Position numbers and translations under genes: made by a program. This document shows, piece after piece, positions 1-10,658 of a stretch of 64,000 nucleotides of DNA; the first letter of the stretch is position 1, and every line of letters begins with the position of its first letter. This stretch comes from Mantamonas sphyraenae (lineage: Eukaryota; CRuMs; Mantamonadidae): the NCBI GenBank assembly GCA_026936335.1, contig JAPMXV010000023.1, positions 1 through 64,000 of the forward strand, in the 5' to 3' direction. The notes under the pieces were generated by a model, which was not told where the DNA came from, made no database searches, and saw nothing but the letters and a program-made list of their open reading frames with translations.

Positions 1-177
1 TAACCCTACCCTAACCCTAACCCTAACCCCTAACCCTAACCCTAACCCTAACCCTAACCCTAACCCTAACCCTAACCCTAACCCTAACCCTAACCCTAAC
101 CCTAACCCTAACCCTAACGCTAATCCTAACCCTAACCCTAACCCTAACCCTAACCCTAACCCTAACCCTAACCCTAA
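1..177. repeat. Telomeric repeat tract, chromosome left end
   Basis: The window starts with about 29 head-to-tail CCCTAA units, the C-rich strand of TTAGGG telomere repeat, so base 1 is at or near the physical chromosome end. Most units are perfect. Variants are a unit lacking an A near bases 7-11, a unit with an extra C near 27-31, and the degenerate pair CGCTAA and TCCTAA around 117-125. One further isolated unit occurs at 184-189 inside the adjacent unique sequence. The variants cluster toward the inner half, as expected for old repeats no longer renewed by telomerase. Confidence 0.97.
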
Positions 178-465
178 CTCTGGCCCTAAGATTCTGTTTC
201 GAGGCCCTTGTGGTGTGTTTAGCGTGGTCCGGTCTAGGTCGTGTGAGTCGTGCTTGAGTTGCTGGCGGGGAGGCTGAGTTGGGTGGTGACGTGGGGCAGT
301 GGGCAATGGGTGGGAGTGAAGATGTTGGTTGAAAGTGGCCGTCGTCCTGCAACGCCGCGCACTCAGCACTGCCCATCCGCCTTCAACCAAAGTATCACCA
401 ACACCCACAACACCGTCCACCAGTCCAACACCATCCACATACACTCCACTACCTCCACCACCATC
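178..465. other. Telomere-array junction and upstream region of the first array gene
   Basis: Bases 178-370 are unique within the window and I recognise nothing coding in them. From about 371 the sequence becomes homologous to the regions just upstream of the second and third array genes (a shared CTTCAACCAAA block followed by CA-rich sequence up to the start codon). Base 371 is therefore one boundary of the duplicated unit, and 371-465 should hold the 5' UTR and proximal promoter of the first array gene. Confidence 0.6.
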
Positions 466-3400
466 ATGGACGACGACTACTCAAGCACTCCGAAGCAGCA
501 ACACACACCCAACACCTACCCAGCGTGCGTTCTGCCTTCCATTCCGTTTTCTGACTGCCCGCTTCTCCCGCTTCCTTGCCCCGTCCATGCCTCCGTCGCT
601 TCCCTGTACTCCTCTCCTGCATCTCCACTTCACCATCACCACCCCTGCTGTCTTCTCCGCTCTTCTTCGATCCCCTCTCCCCTGTCACTGCCCTCCCCGT
701 TGCCAGTTTTCTCGTCAGCCAATCTCCTCCGTTTTCCCTCTCTGCTCGTTCCAGCCTCCCTCCACCCCGCTTCTGCCCTGACGGCGTCCATTCCGCCTTC
801 CGCTCACCGTTTCCACCCCGCCCTCACCCTCCCCGTCTTCCCACAGCTACGCGTACATGGTCCCTCCCATGGCTGCCCAGCCGTTTCCGAACATGCTGCC
901 CGCCTCTGGCGTACAAAACCCGTACCAGCACCCACAACCACCCGTTGTCTGGGTCCCTGTCAACACCCAACCTCAGCAGCACCACGCATATGCTCACCAG
1001 GGCCACCCATACTACGCCTACCCTCCTCCGCCGCCTCCTCAGCCGCGACAAATTGCCCAGATGCACTTCGCTCAGACTCCGTTACACCGTCCGCCTGCTC
1101 AACCCGCCACAAACCACAACCGCGTCCCCAATCGCGTCAGCCCTGCCTTTGTCGGCATCACACGGACCACATCCACCACCACATCGTCCTCCTCCTCCCA
1201 CCAGGACACACGGCAGACTGGAGACAGCGACGACGACGACGCAGACCAGGACACAGCCACACATGACCCCGGCGACGTGGAGGACCTGATGATCCTGAAC
1301 TTTGGCCACCGTGTACCACCGTCAATCTCCTGCAACTCGGAGTGGGTGACCAGCTCAGGGATGGAGGCGTACGAAGAAGACGGCGAGGCAGACGACGCAA
1401 CCCAGCAGCACGTGGACGACGAGTTGGAAACTCAGGGTCCACTCAGCTCTGCAGACACCAGTGATGCCATGGATGAGGAGTACATGCCGCAAGACGACAG
1501 CGACGACGACGCAGACGACATGGAGCAGGAGGACACGGACGAATGGCAGCCGAGACGCACAGGTAGAGGCCACACGCGACGACGCAGAGGCAGATCCAGC
1601 CTTCCCACTGGTTCACACACGGTGAAAGGCAGCGGACAGCGCAGACTCAGGGTCACGGCTGGCAGTGGCACAGAGACAGGAACGTCGAGCACCCGGGCAA
1701 GGAGGGCCAAGAACGGAGACAACGGGACAAAGAAGGGGTCAGGGGCGGAGAAGTCGAACAAGTTGCCAGAAGGTGTTGTGCGCAAAGGGTGGACAGCAGG
1801 ACACAGTGACGAGCGCAGCCGCAGCAACAAGAAGGAGCACACGGCACTGCTGAACCACATGCACACTCTGGCCAACGAGCATCCCATCAACGACATCCCC
1901 GACATCATGACCCTGCAGGCGCGTGTTGTGGTCTGCAATGGCACCCTGCGCACGCTGGTCCGACAGCTCCTGCTCGCTCTGGGCAACATTCCCCTCTCCC
2001 AGGGCGACATGGCACTCTGCCTCACCCTTCTCGGCCTTGACATGGATCAACAGACGTGCAGAAATGCCATCCACCACGCTGGTCTGGCCCTGGGTATCAC
2101 AAAGGCTGGGTTGAAGGTGTGCTGGCTGGAGGAACCACACGACCACGGCGACCCCAACTACGCCCTCCTCAACCTGCTCATGACAGAGATGGACACTCTT
2201 GGCGACAGACCCCATCCCACCACCTGGAAGGAGCACGAGCAGACCCAGCTGTTGCTGCAGGAAGCACGACGCCCTGATGACAACGACAGCGACCCACACT
2301 GGACACAATGCGACTACGACCACCATCTTCCCACCACCAACAAGGTGGACAAGTGGAATCCCGTGTCTGTGCGCAGTGGCTGGAACAGTGGCCCTACCAG
2401 CGACGAGCGTGGCAGCTGCACGGCGCGGGAGTTCCAGACGCTGCTGGCACACATGAAGGCACGCGCAGCCAAGCACCCTCGCCATATCCACACACACGAG
2501 AACCATGCACTGCGTGAGCTGATCAACAACGCCAGCAAGGTGTCCCTTGTGCGACACATCATTCTGGCGCTGGGCAATGTTGGCGTGCCGCCTGTCGACC
2601 TGGCCTTCTTTTTCCGCCTCATTAGACCACGCCTCACCTACAAGCAGGTTCAACAGGTCATCAGCAACACCCTCTCGCGCGGTGTCACCGCCCTCTCCCT
2701 CAAGATCGCCTGGTTGGACAACCCCCATCCCAGCGACGCCACACTGCACACCCTCCTCCACACCCTCATCGACCGCATCACACCCCACATCAACACCCGC
2801 CCTACCACCACTGACGCGGTCAACGCCCTCGACATCCCCAAGCTTGATCTGCCCGAGCCAACAGAGGAGGAGAAGATGGCCGTGGAGGATGAACTGCCAG
2901 ATGGCGTTGTGCGCAGTGGCTGGACGCACTGGCGCAAGAGCGAGCGCAGCCACAGCAACAAGAAGGAGCACACGGCACTGCTGAACCACATGCACACTCT
3001 GGCCAATGAGCATCCCACCGACGACATCCCCGACCTCATGACCCTGCAGGCGCGTGTTGTGGTCTGCCATGGCAACCTGAACACGCTGGTCCGACAGATT
3101 CAGCTCGCTCTGGGCAACATTCCCCTCTCACAGGGCGACATGGCCTTCTTTCTCACCCTTCTCGGCCGAGACATGGATCAAAATGCGTGCTTCCTTGCCA
3201 TCCGCGACGCTGGTCTGGCCACAGGTGTGACAGAGGCTGGGTTGAAGGTGTGCTGGCTGGAGGAGCCACACGACCACGGCGACCCCAACTACGCCCTCCT
3301 CAACCTGCTCATGACAGAGATGGACACTCTCGGCGAATGGCCCCCTCCCACCACCTGGAAGGAGCACAAGCAGACCCAGCTGTTGCTGCAGGAAGCACGA

Positions 3401-4057
3401 CGCCCTGATGACAACGACAGCGACCCACACTGGACACAATGCGACTACGACCACCACCTCACCACTACCAAGGTGGACAAGTGGCATCCTGAGTCTGTGC
3501 GCAGTGGTTGGATCAATGGTCTCAGCGACGAGCGTGGCAGCTGCACGGCGCGGGAGTTCCAGACGCTGCTGGCACACATGAAGGCACGTGCAGCCAAGTA
3601 CCCTCGCCATCAGCATGCGCACGAGAACCATGCACTGCGTGAGCTGATCAACAACGGCCGCAAGCAGTCTCTGGTGCGACACATCATCCTGGCGCTGGGC
3701 AACGTTGGCGTGCCGCCTGTCGACCTGGCCTTCTTTGTTCGCCTCCTCAGACCACGCCTCACCTACAGGCAGGTGCAAAGTGCCATCACTGGCACCCTCA
3801 TCCGAGGCGTCACCTCCCTCTCCCTCAAGATCGCCTGGCTCGACAACCCCAAACCCAGCGACGCCACACTGCACACCCTCCTGCACACCCTCATCGACCG
3901 CATCACACCCCACATCACCACCCGCCCCACCACCGTCGCACTCATCAACGCCTACCCCATCCCCTCCTTCACCCTCCCCAAGCGCAAAGACCCTTCCTCT
4001 TCCTCCTCCTCCTCCTCCTCCTCCTCCTCCTCCTCGAAACGGCAACGCCTCGAATGA
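466..4057 (+). CDS. Subtelomeric family protein, copy 1 (unknown family, four modules)
   Basis: I do not recognise this family. The model is join(466..524, 847..4057). Exon 1 is 19 codons plus two bases starting MDDDYSSTPK, the donor is GTGCGT at 525, and the acceptor is CCCACAG ending at 846. The same structure in frame in all three copies supports it, giving about 1,090 residues. Visible parts are a Pro/Gln/Tyr-rich head, an Asp/Glu-rich stretch with an Arg-rich patch like a nuclear localisation signal, then four related modules of about 165 residues in the order A-B-A-B, and a poly-Ser tail ending KRQRLE. Each module opens with VVRxGW or SVRSGW, followed by DER, a helical stretch containing LALGN, and closes with WLEEP or WLDNP. 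A nuclear role is only inferred from the basic motifs. Low-complexity ends and tandem modules suggest a scaffold or nucleic-acid-associated protein. Confidence 0.8.
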
Positions 4058-4207
4058 ACCACCCTTCATTCCCACTCCCTCCCACTCACCCACCCTTCCC
4101 ACCCTCTCTCCTCCACATACTCCTCCATCCCACCACACCCAAACATCGCCTCCCTCTCCTCCCCATTCATCACCAACGCCACCTCCATCGCCTCATCCAC
4201 CTGTGCA
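4058..4207 (-). pseudogene. Relic of the LRR gene 3' end (between copies 1 and 2)
   Basis: On the minus strand this segment still reads the C-terminal tail of the intact LRR gene at 10659-12702, including VDEAMEV, LVMNGEEREAMF and CGGMEEYVEERGWEGW. It also keeps the 3' flank of that gene. About 56 bases encoding the conserved end DEVMERVIGW are missing. No upstream LRR part is present, so this is a truncated passenger of the tandem duplication rather than a gene. Confidence 0.8.
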
Positions 4208-4307
4208 CCCCACCCATCTGCCTTCAACCAAAATATCACCAACACCCACAACATCCCTCCACCAGTCCAACACAATCCACATACACTCCAATACCACCGC
4301 CACCACC

Positions 4308-7300
4308 ATGGACAAGGACTACTCAAGCACTCCGAAGCAACAACACCCACCCAACACCTACCCAGCGTGCGTTCTGCCTTCCACTCCGTTTTCTGACTGC
4401 CCGCTTCTCCCGCTTCCTTGCCTCCTTCTTGCCTCTGTCGCTTCCCTGCACTCCTCCCCTGCATCTCCCCTTCCCCATCATCACCTCTGCTGTTTTCTCC
4501 GCTCTTTTCCGATCCCATCCCCCCTGTCACTGCCCTCCCCGTTGCCAGTTTCCCCGTCTGCCAATCTCTTCCGTTTTCCCTCTTTGCTCGTTCCAGCCTC
4601 CCTTCACCGCCGCTTCTGCCCTGACGGCGTCCATTGCACCTCCCGCTCACCGTTCCCACCCCGCCCATCCCCCTCCCGTCTCCCCACAGCTACGGGTACA
4701 TGGTCCCTCCCATGGCTGCCCAGCCGTTTCCGAACATGCCACCCGGCCAAGTCGTCCAAACCCCGTACCAGCACCCACAATCACCCATCATCTGGGTCCC
4801 TGTCAACACCCATCCCCAGCGACACCACGCGTATGCTCATCAGGGCCACCCATACTACCCCTACCCTCCTCCGCCGCCTCCTCAGCCGCGACAAGCCGCC
4901 CAGATGCACTTCGCTCAGACTTCGTTTCACCCTCCGCCTGCTCAACCCACCACAAACCACAACCGCGTCCCCAAACGCATCAGCCCTGCCTTTGTTGGTA
5001 TCACACGGACCACATCCACCACCACATCGTCGTCCTCCTCCCACCAGGCCACACGGCAGACTGGAGACAGCGACGACGACGACGCAGACCAGGATACACA
5101 CACACATGACACCGGCGACGTGGAAGACCTCATGTTCCTGAACTTTGGCCACCGTGAACCACGGTCAGTCTCCAGCAACACAGAGTGGATGACCAGCTCA
5201 GGGATGGAGGCGTACGAAGAAGACGGCGAGGCAAACGACGCAACCCAGCAGCAAGGGGACGACGAGTTGGACACTCAGGGAGGACTCAGCTTTGCAGACA
5301 CTGGTGATGCCATGGATGAGGAGTACATGCCGCAAGATGACAGCGACAACGACACAGACGACATAGAGCAGGAGGACAGGGACGAATGGCAGCCGAGACG
5401 CACAAGTAGAGGCCACAAGCGACGAGGAAACCACGCCAGTCGTCGTACCGGTTCACAACAGGTGAAAGGCAGCGGACAGCGCAGGCTCAGGGTCACGGCT
5501 GGCAGTGGCACCGAGACAGGAACGTCGAGCACACGGGCAAGGAGGGACAAGAACGGAGACACCGGCGCTGGGAAGTCAGCAAGCGTGAATAAGAAGAACA
5601 AGTTGCCAGATGGAGTTGTGCGCAAAGGGTGGGCGGTTGGTGGTGACCACTGTGATCGCAGCCACAGCAACAAGAAGGAGCACACGGCACTGCTGAACCA
5701 CATGCACACCCTGGCCAACGATCATCCCATCGACAATATCCCCGACATCATGGCACTGCAGGCGCGCGTTGTGGTCTGCAATGGCACCCTGTTGACGCTG
5801 GTCCGACAGATTCAGCTCGCTCTGGGCAACATTCCCCTCTCCCAGGGCGACATGGCCTTCTGCGTCAACCTTCTCGGTCGAAATGAGTATCGATTGGCGT
5901 GCAGAAAAGCCATCCACCACGCTGGTCTGGCCATGGGTGTGACCAAGGCTGGGTTGAAGGTGTGCTGGATGGAGAAGCCACACGACCACGGCGACCCCAA
6001 CTACGCCCTCCTCCACCTGCTCATGACAGAGATGGACACTCTTGGCGACAGACCCCATCCCACCACCTGGAAGGAGCACAAGCAGACCCAGCTGTGGCTG
6101 CAGGAAGCACGACGCCCCGCTGACAACGACAGCGACCCACACTGGACACAATGCGACTACGACCACCACCTTGCCACCACCAATGTGGAAAAGTGGCATC
6201 CCGAGTCTGTGCGCAGTGGCTGGAGCAACGGTCCCAGCGACGAGCGTGGCAGCTGCACGGCGCGGGAGTTCCAGACGCTGCTGGCACACATGAAGGCACG
6301 CGCAGCCAAGCACCCTCGCCATGAGCACACACACGAGCACCAGGCACTGCGTGAGCTGATCAACAACGGCAGCAAGCAGTCCCTGCTGCGACACATCATC
6401 CTGGCGCTGGGCAACGTTGGCGTGCCGCCTGTCGACCTGGCCTTCTTTGTCCGCCTCCTCCGGCCACACCTCACCTACAAGAAGATGCGAAATGCTATCA
6501 GCGACACCCTCACTCGTGGCGTCACCTCCCTCTCCCTCATGATCGCCTGGTTGGACAACCCCAAACCCAGCGACGCCACACTGCACACCCTCTTGCACAC
6601 CCTCATCGACCGCATCACACCCCACATCAACACCCGCCCCACCACAGTCGACGCCGTCAACGCCCTCTACATCCCCGAGCTTGTTTTGCCCGAGCCCACA
6701 GAGGAGGAAGTGGTGGCCGTGGAGGATGGACTGCCAGATGGAGTTGTGCGCAGTGGTTGGACGTCATGGCGCAAGAGCGAGCGCAGCCACAGCAACAAGA
6801 AGGAGCACACGGCACTGCTGAACCACATGCACACTCTGGCCAACGAGCATCGCATCGACGACATCCCCGACCTCATCACCCTGCAGGCTCGCGTTGTGGT
6901 CTGCCATGGCACCCTGACCACGCTGGTCCGACAGATTCAGCTCGCTCTGGGCAACATTCCCCTCTCCCAGGGCGACATGGCCTTCTGCCTCACCTTTCTC
7001 GACCGTGACATGGATCAACTGGCGTGCAGCCAAACCATCATCAAAGCTGGTCTGGCCATGGGTGTGACAGAGGCTGGGTTGAAGGTGTGCTGGCTGGAGG
7101 AGCCACACGACCACGGCGACCCCAACTACGCCCTCCTCCACCTCCTCCTGACAGAGATTGACACTCTCGGCGACAGGCCCCATCCCACTACCTGGAAGAA
7201 GCACAAGCAGACCCAGCTGTGGCTGCAGGAAGCACGACGCCGTGCTGACAACGACAGCGACCCACACTGGACACAATGCGACTACGACCACCACCTCACC

Positions 7301-7876
7301 ACCACCACGGTAGACAAGTGGTATCCTGAGTCTGTGCGCAGTGGCTGGAGCACCAACCTCTACAACGACGAGCGTGGCAGCTGCACGGCGCGGGAGTTCC
7401 AGACGCTGCTAGCACACATGAAGGCACGCGCAGCCAAACACCCTCGCCATCAGCACGAACACGAGCACCATGCACTGCGTGAGATGATCAACAACGGCAA
7501 CCTGCTGTCCCTGCTGCGACACATCATCCTGGCGCTGGGCAACGTTGGCGTGCCGCCTGTCGACCTGGCCTTCTTTGTCCGCCTCCTCAGGCCACGCATC
7601 ACCTACCAGCAGGTCTGCCCTGCCATCAGCGCCACCCTCACCCGCGGCGTCACCTCCCTCTCCCTCAAGATCGCCTGGCTCGACAACCCCCAACCCAGCG
7701 ACGCTACACTGCACACCCTCCTCCACACCCTCATCGACCGCATCACACCCCACATCTCCACCCGTCCGACCACCGTCGCACTCGTCAACGCCTACCCCAT
7801 CCCCCCGCTCACCCTCGCCAAGCGCAAAGAACCTTCCTCCTCCTCATCCTCCTCGAAACGCCAACGCCTCGAATGA
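4308..7876 (+). CDS. Subtelomeric family protein, copy 2 (unknown family, four modules)
   Basis: This is the second copy of the unrecognised family, modelled as join(4308..4366, 4690..7876). Exon 1 starts MDKDYSSTPK, is exactly 59 bases as in the other copies, and uses a GTGCGT donor at 4367. The acceptor CACAG ends at 4689 and the frame continues into YGYMVPPMAAQ. The protein (about 1,080 residues) has the same head, acidic/basic middle and A-B-A-B module order as copy 1, with a shorter poly-Ser tail before KRQRLE. Conserved module positions include GNIPLSQGDMA in A modules and GNVGVPPVDLAFF in B modules. Amino-acid differences are spread along the length while the frame is intact, consistent with a functional paralogue under constraint. 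Confidence 0.8.
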
Positions 7877-8085
7877 ACCACCCTTTCGTTCCCACACCCT
7901 TCCCACTCACCCTCCCCTCTCCAGCCACCCAATCACCCTCTCTATCACCTCATTCGTCAGTGTCACCCACCCTCCCACCCTCTCTCCTCCACATACGCCT
8001 CCATCCCACCACACCCAAACATCGCCTTCCCCTCTTCCCCATTCATCACCAACCCCGTCTCTTTAGCCTCATCCACCTGTGCAGC
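7877..8085 (-). pseudogene. Relic of the LRR gene 3' end (between copies 2 and 3)
   Basis: This second truncated copy of the LRR-gene tail is on the minus strand. It retains both the 3' flank and the segment missing from the first relic, but carries many substitutions (for example LVMNGEEGKAMF for the intact LVMNGEEREAMF) and no LRR-coding part. It ends about where the duplicated upstream block of copy 3 begins. It was probably carried along when the gene unit was duplicated away from the intact neighbour at 10659-12702. Confidence 0.78.
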
Positions 8086-8182
8086 CCACCCATCTGCCTT
8101 CAACAAAAATATCACCAACACCCACAACACCCGCCACCTGTCCAACGCAATCCACATACACTCCAGTTGCACCACCGCCACC

Positions 8183-10629
8183 ATGGACAAGGACTACTCA
8201 AGCACTCCGAAGCAACAACACACACCGAACACCTACCCAGCGTGCGTTCTGCCTTCCACTCCGTTTTCTGACTGCCCACTTCTCCCGCTGCCATGCCTCC
8301 TCCATGCCTCCGTCGCTTCGCTGCACTCCTCCCCTGCCTCTCCACTTCCCCGTCACCGCTGTTGCTGCCTTTTCCGCTCTTCTCCGATCCCCTCCCCCCT
8401 GTCACTGCCCTCCCCGTTGCCAGTTTTCCGGTCTGCTCATCTCCTCCGTTTTCCCTCTCTGCTCGTTCCAGCTTCCCTTCACCCCGCCTCTCCCCTGACG
8501 GCGTCCATCCCGCCTTCCACTCACCGGTCCCTCCCCACCCTGCCCCTCCGCGTCTCCCCCACAGCTACGCGTACATGGTCCCTCCCATGGCTGCCCAGCC
8601 GTTTCCGAACATGATGCCCGTCTCTGGCGTACAAAACCCGTACCAGCACCCACAACCACCCATCATCTGGGTCCCTGTCAACACCCACTCCCAGCAGCAC
8701 TACGCATATGCTCACCAGGGCCACCCATACTACGCCTACCCTCCTCCGCCGCCTCCTCAGCCGCGACAAACCGCCCAGATGCACTTCGCTCAGCCTCCGC
8801 TGCACCGTCCGCCTGCTCAACCCACCACAAACCACAACCGCGTCCCCAAACGCGTCAGCCCTGCCTTTGTCGGCCTCACACGGACTACATCCACCACCAC
8901 ATCGTCGTCGTCCTCCCACCAGGCCACACGGCAGACTGGAGACAGCGACGACGACGACGCAGACCAGGATACACACACACATGACACCGGCGACGTGGAG
9001 GACCTGATGTTCCTGAACTTTGGCCACCATGAACCACGGACAACCTCCAGCAACTCAGATTGGATGACCAGCTCAGGGATGAAGGCGTTCGAAGAAGACG
9101 GCGAGGCAGACGACGCAACCCAGCAGCAAGTGGACGACGAGTTGGAAACTCAGGGTGCACTCAGCTTCGCAGACACTGATGATGCCATGGATGAGGAGTA
9201 CATGCCGCAAGACGACAGCGACGACGACACAGACGACTTGGAGCTTGAGGACATGGACGAATGGCAGCCGAGACGCACAGGAAGAGTACGCACACGACGA
9301 CGCAGAGGCCTCACCAGTACTGGTCCACAGAAGATGAAAGGCAGTGGACAGCGCAGGCTCAGGGTCACGGCTGGCAGTGGCACAGAGACAGGAACGTCGA
9401 GCACACGGGCAAGGAGGGCGGAGAACGGAGACACCGGTGCACGGAAGAAAGCAGGCGTAGACAAGACGAACAAGTTGCCGGATGGAGTTGTGCGCAAAGG
9501 GTGGACAGGGGGACACAGTGACGAGCGCAGCCACAGCGACAAGGAGGAGCACACGGCACTGCTGATCCACATGCACACTCTGGCCAACGAGCATCGCGTC
9601 GACGACATTCCCGACCTCATGACCCTCCAGGCGCGTGTTGTGGTCTGCCATGGCACCCTGACCACGCTGGTCCGACAGATTCAGCTCGTTCTGGGCAATA
9701 TTCCCCTCTCCCAGGGCGACATGGCCTTCTGCCTCACCCTTCTCGGCCGTGACATGGATCAACATGCGTGCAGCCGTGCCATCATCAGCGCTGGTCTGGC
9801 CGTGGGTGTGTCAAAGGCTGGGTTGAAGGTGTGCTGGCTGGAAGAGCCACACGACCACGGCGACCCCAACTACGCCCTCCTCCACCTGATCATGACAGAG
9901 ATGGACACTTTCGGCAGCAGAGCCCATCCCGCCACCTGGAAGGAGCACAAGGAGACCCAGCTGTGGCTGCAGAAAGCACGACGCCCAGCTGACAACGACA
10001 GCGACCCACACTGGACTCAATGCGACTACGACCATCACCTTGCCACCACCACGGTGGAAAAGTGGGAACCAGAGTCTGTGCGCAGTGGCTGGGCAACGCA
10101 CAATCCCAGCGACGAGCGTGGCAGCTGCACGGCGTGGGAGTTCCAGACGCTGCTGACACACATGAAGGCACGCACAGCCAAGCACCCTCGCCATCAGCAT
10201 ACACATGAGCACCATGCACTGCGTGAGCTGATCAACAACGGCAGCCTGAATTCCCTTGTGCGACACATCATCCTGGCGCTGGGCAACGTTGGTGTGCCGC
10301 CTGTCGACCTGGCCTTCTTTGTCCGCCTCCTCAGACCACGCCTCACCTACCAGCAGGTGCAAGGTGCCTTCAAGCACCCCCTCACCCGCGGTGTCACCTC
10401 CATCTCCCTCAAAATCGCCTGGCTCGACAACCCCCAACCCAGCGACGCCACACTGCACACCCTCCTCCACACCCTCATCGACCGCATCACACCCCACATC
10501 ACCACCCGCCCCACCACTTTCGCGCTCGTCAACGCCTACCCCATCCCCTCCTTCACCCTGCCCAAGCGCAAAGTCCCTTCCTCTTCCTCCTCCTCCTCCT
10601 CCTCCTCCAAACGCCAGCGCCTGGAATGA
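8183..10629 (+). CDS. Subtelomeric family protein, copy 3 (unknown family, two modules)
   Basis: This is the third copy, modelled as join(8183..8241, 8565..10629), with a 19-codon first exon starting MDKDYSSTPK and an intron of 323 bases. The encoded protein (about 708 residues) keeps the Pro/Tyr-rich head, acidic and Arg-rich middle and the poly-Ser KRQRLE end, but has a single A-B module pair instead of two. Either copies 1 and 2 gained an internal duplication or this copy lost one pair. It is the copy next to the intact LRR gene, so it may be the ancestral position. The reading frame also stays open backwards through much of the intron, so intron retention would not immediately truncate the product. 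Confidence 0.78.
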
Positions 10630-10658
10630 ACCACCCCTTCATTTCCACACCCTCGCAC

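Larger units (their letters stand above)
371..10629 (+). repeat. Tandem array of three subtelomeric gene units
   Basis: Three direct repeats start at about 371, 4213 and 8090. Each has a ~95-base upstream block, a 59-base first exon, a 322-323 base intron and a large second exon. Between units lie shortened copies of the 3' end of the LRR gene that sits intact after the third unit. The third unit is shorter because it has one pair of internal modules rather than two. Intron sequences are almost as similar between copies as exons, which points to recent duplication or gene conversion. Confidence 0.9.

Noticed and set aside
23-376. Open frame on the minus strand through the telomere repeats (Val-Arg repeats)
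   Set aside because: TTAGGG repeats read as an open Val-Arg polymer by chance; no start context or domain, so not a gene.
1739-3070. 443-residue minus-strand open frame inside array copy 1, with similar ones in copies 2 and 3
   Set aside because: It mirrors the strong codon bias of the plus-strand gene; the plus frame has the conserved splice structure and repeated protein modules.
4066-4668. 200-residue minus-strand open frame between copies 1 and 2 as a separate gene
   Set aside because: Only its C-terminal ~50 codons match the LRR tail; the rest is antisense to the exon 1-intron region of copy 2, so it is a relic plus noise.
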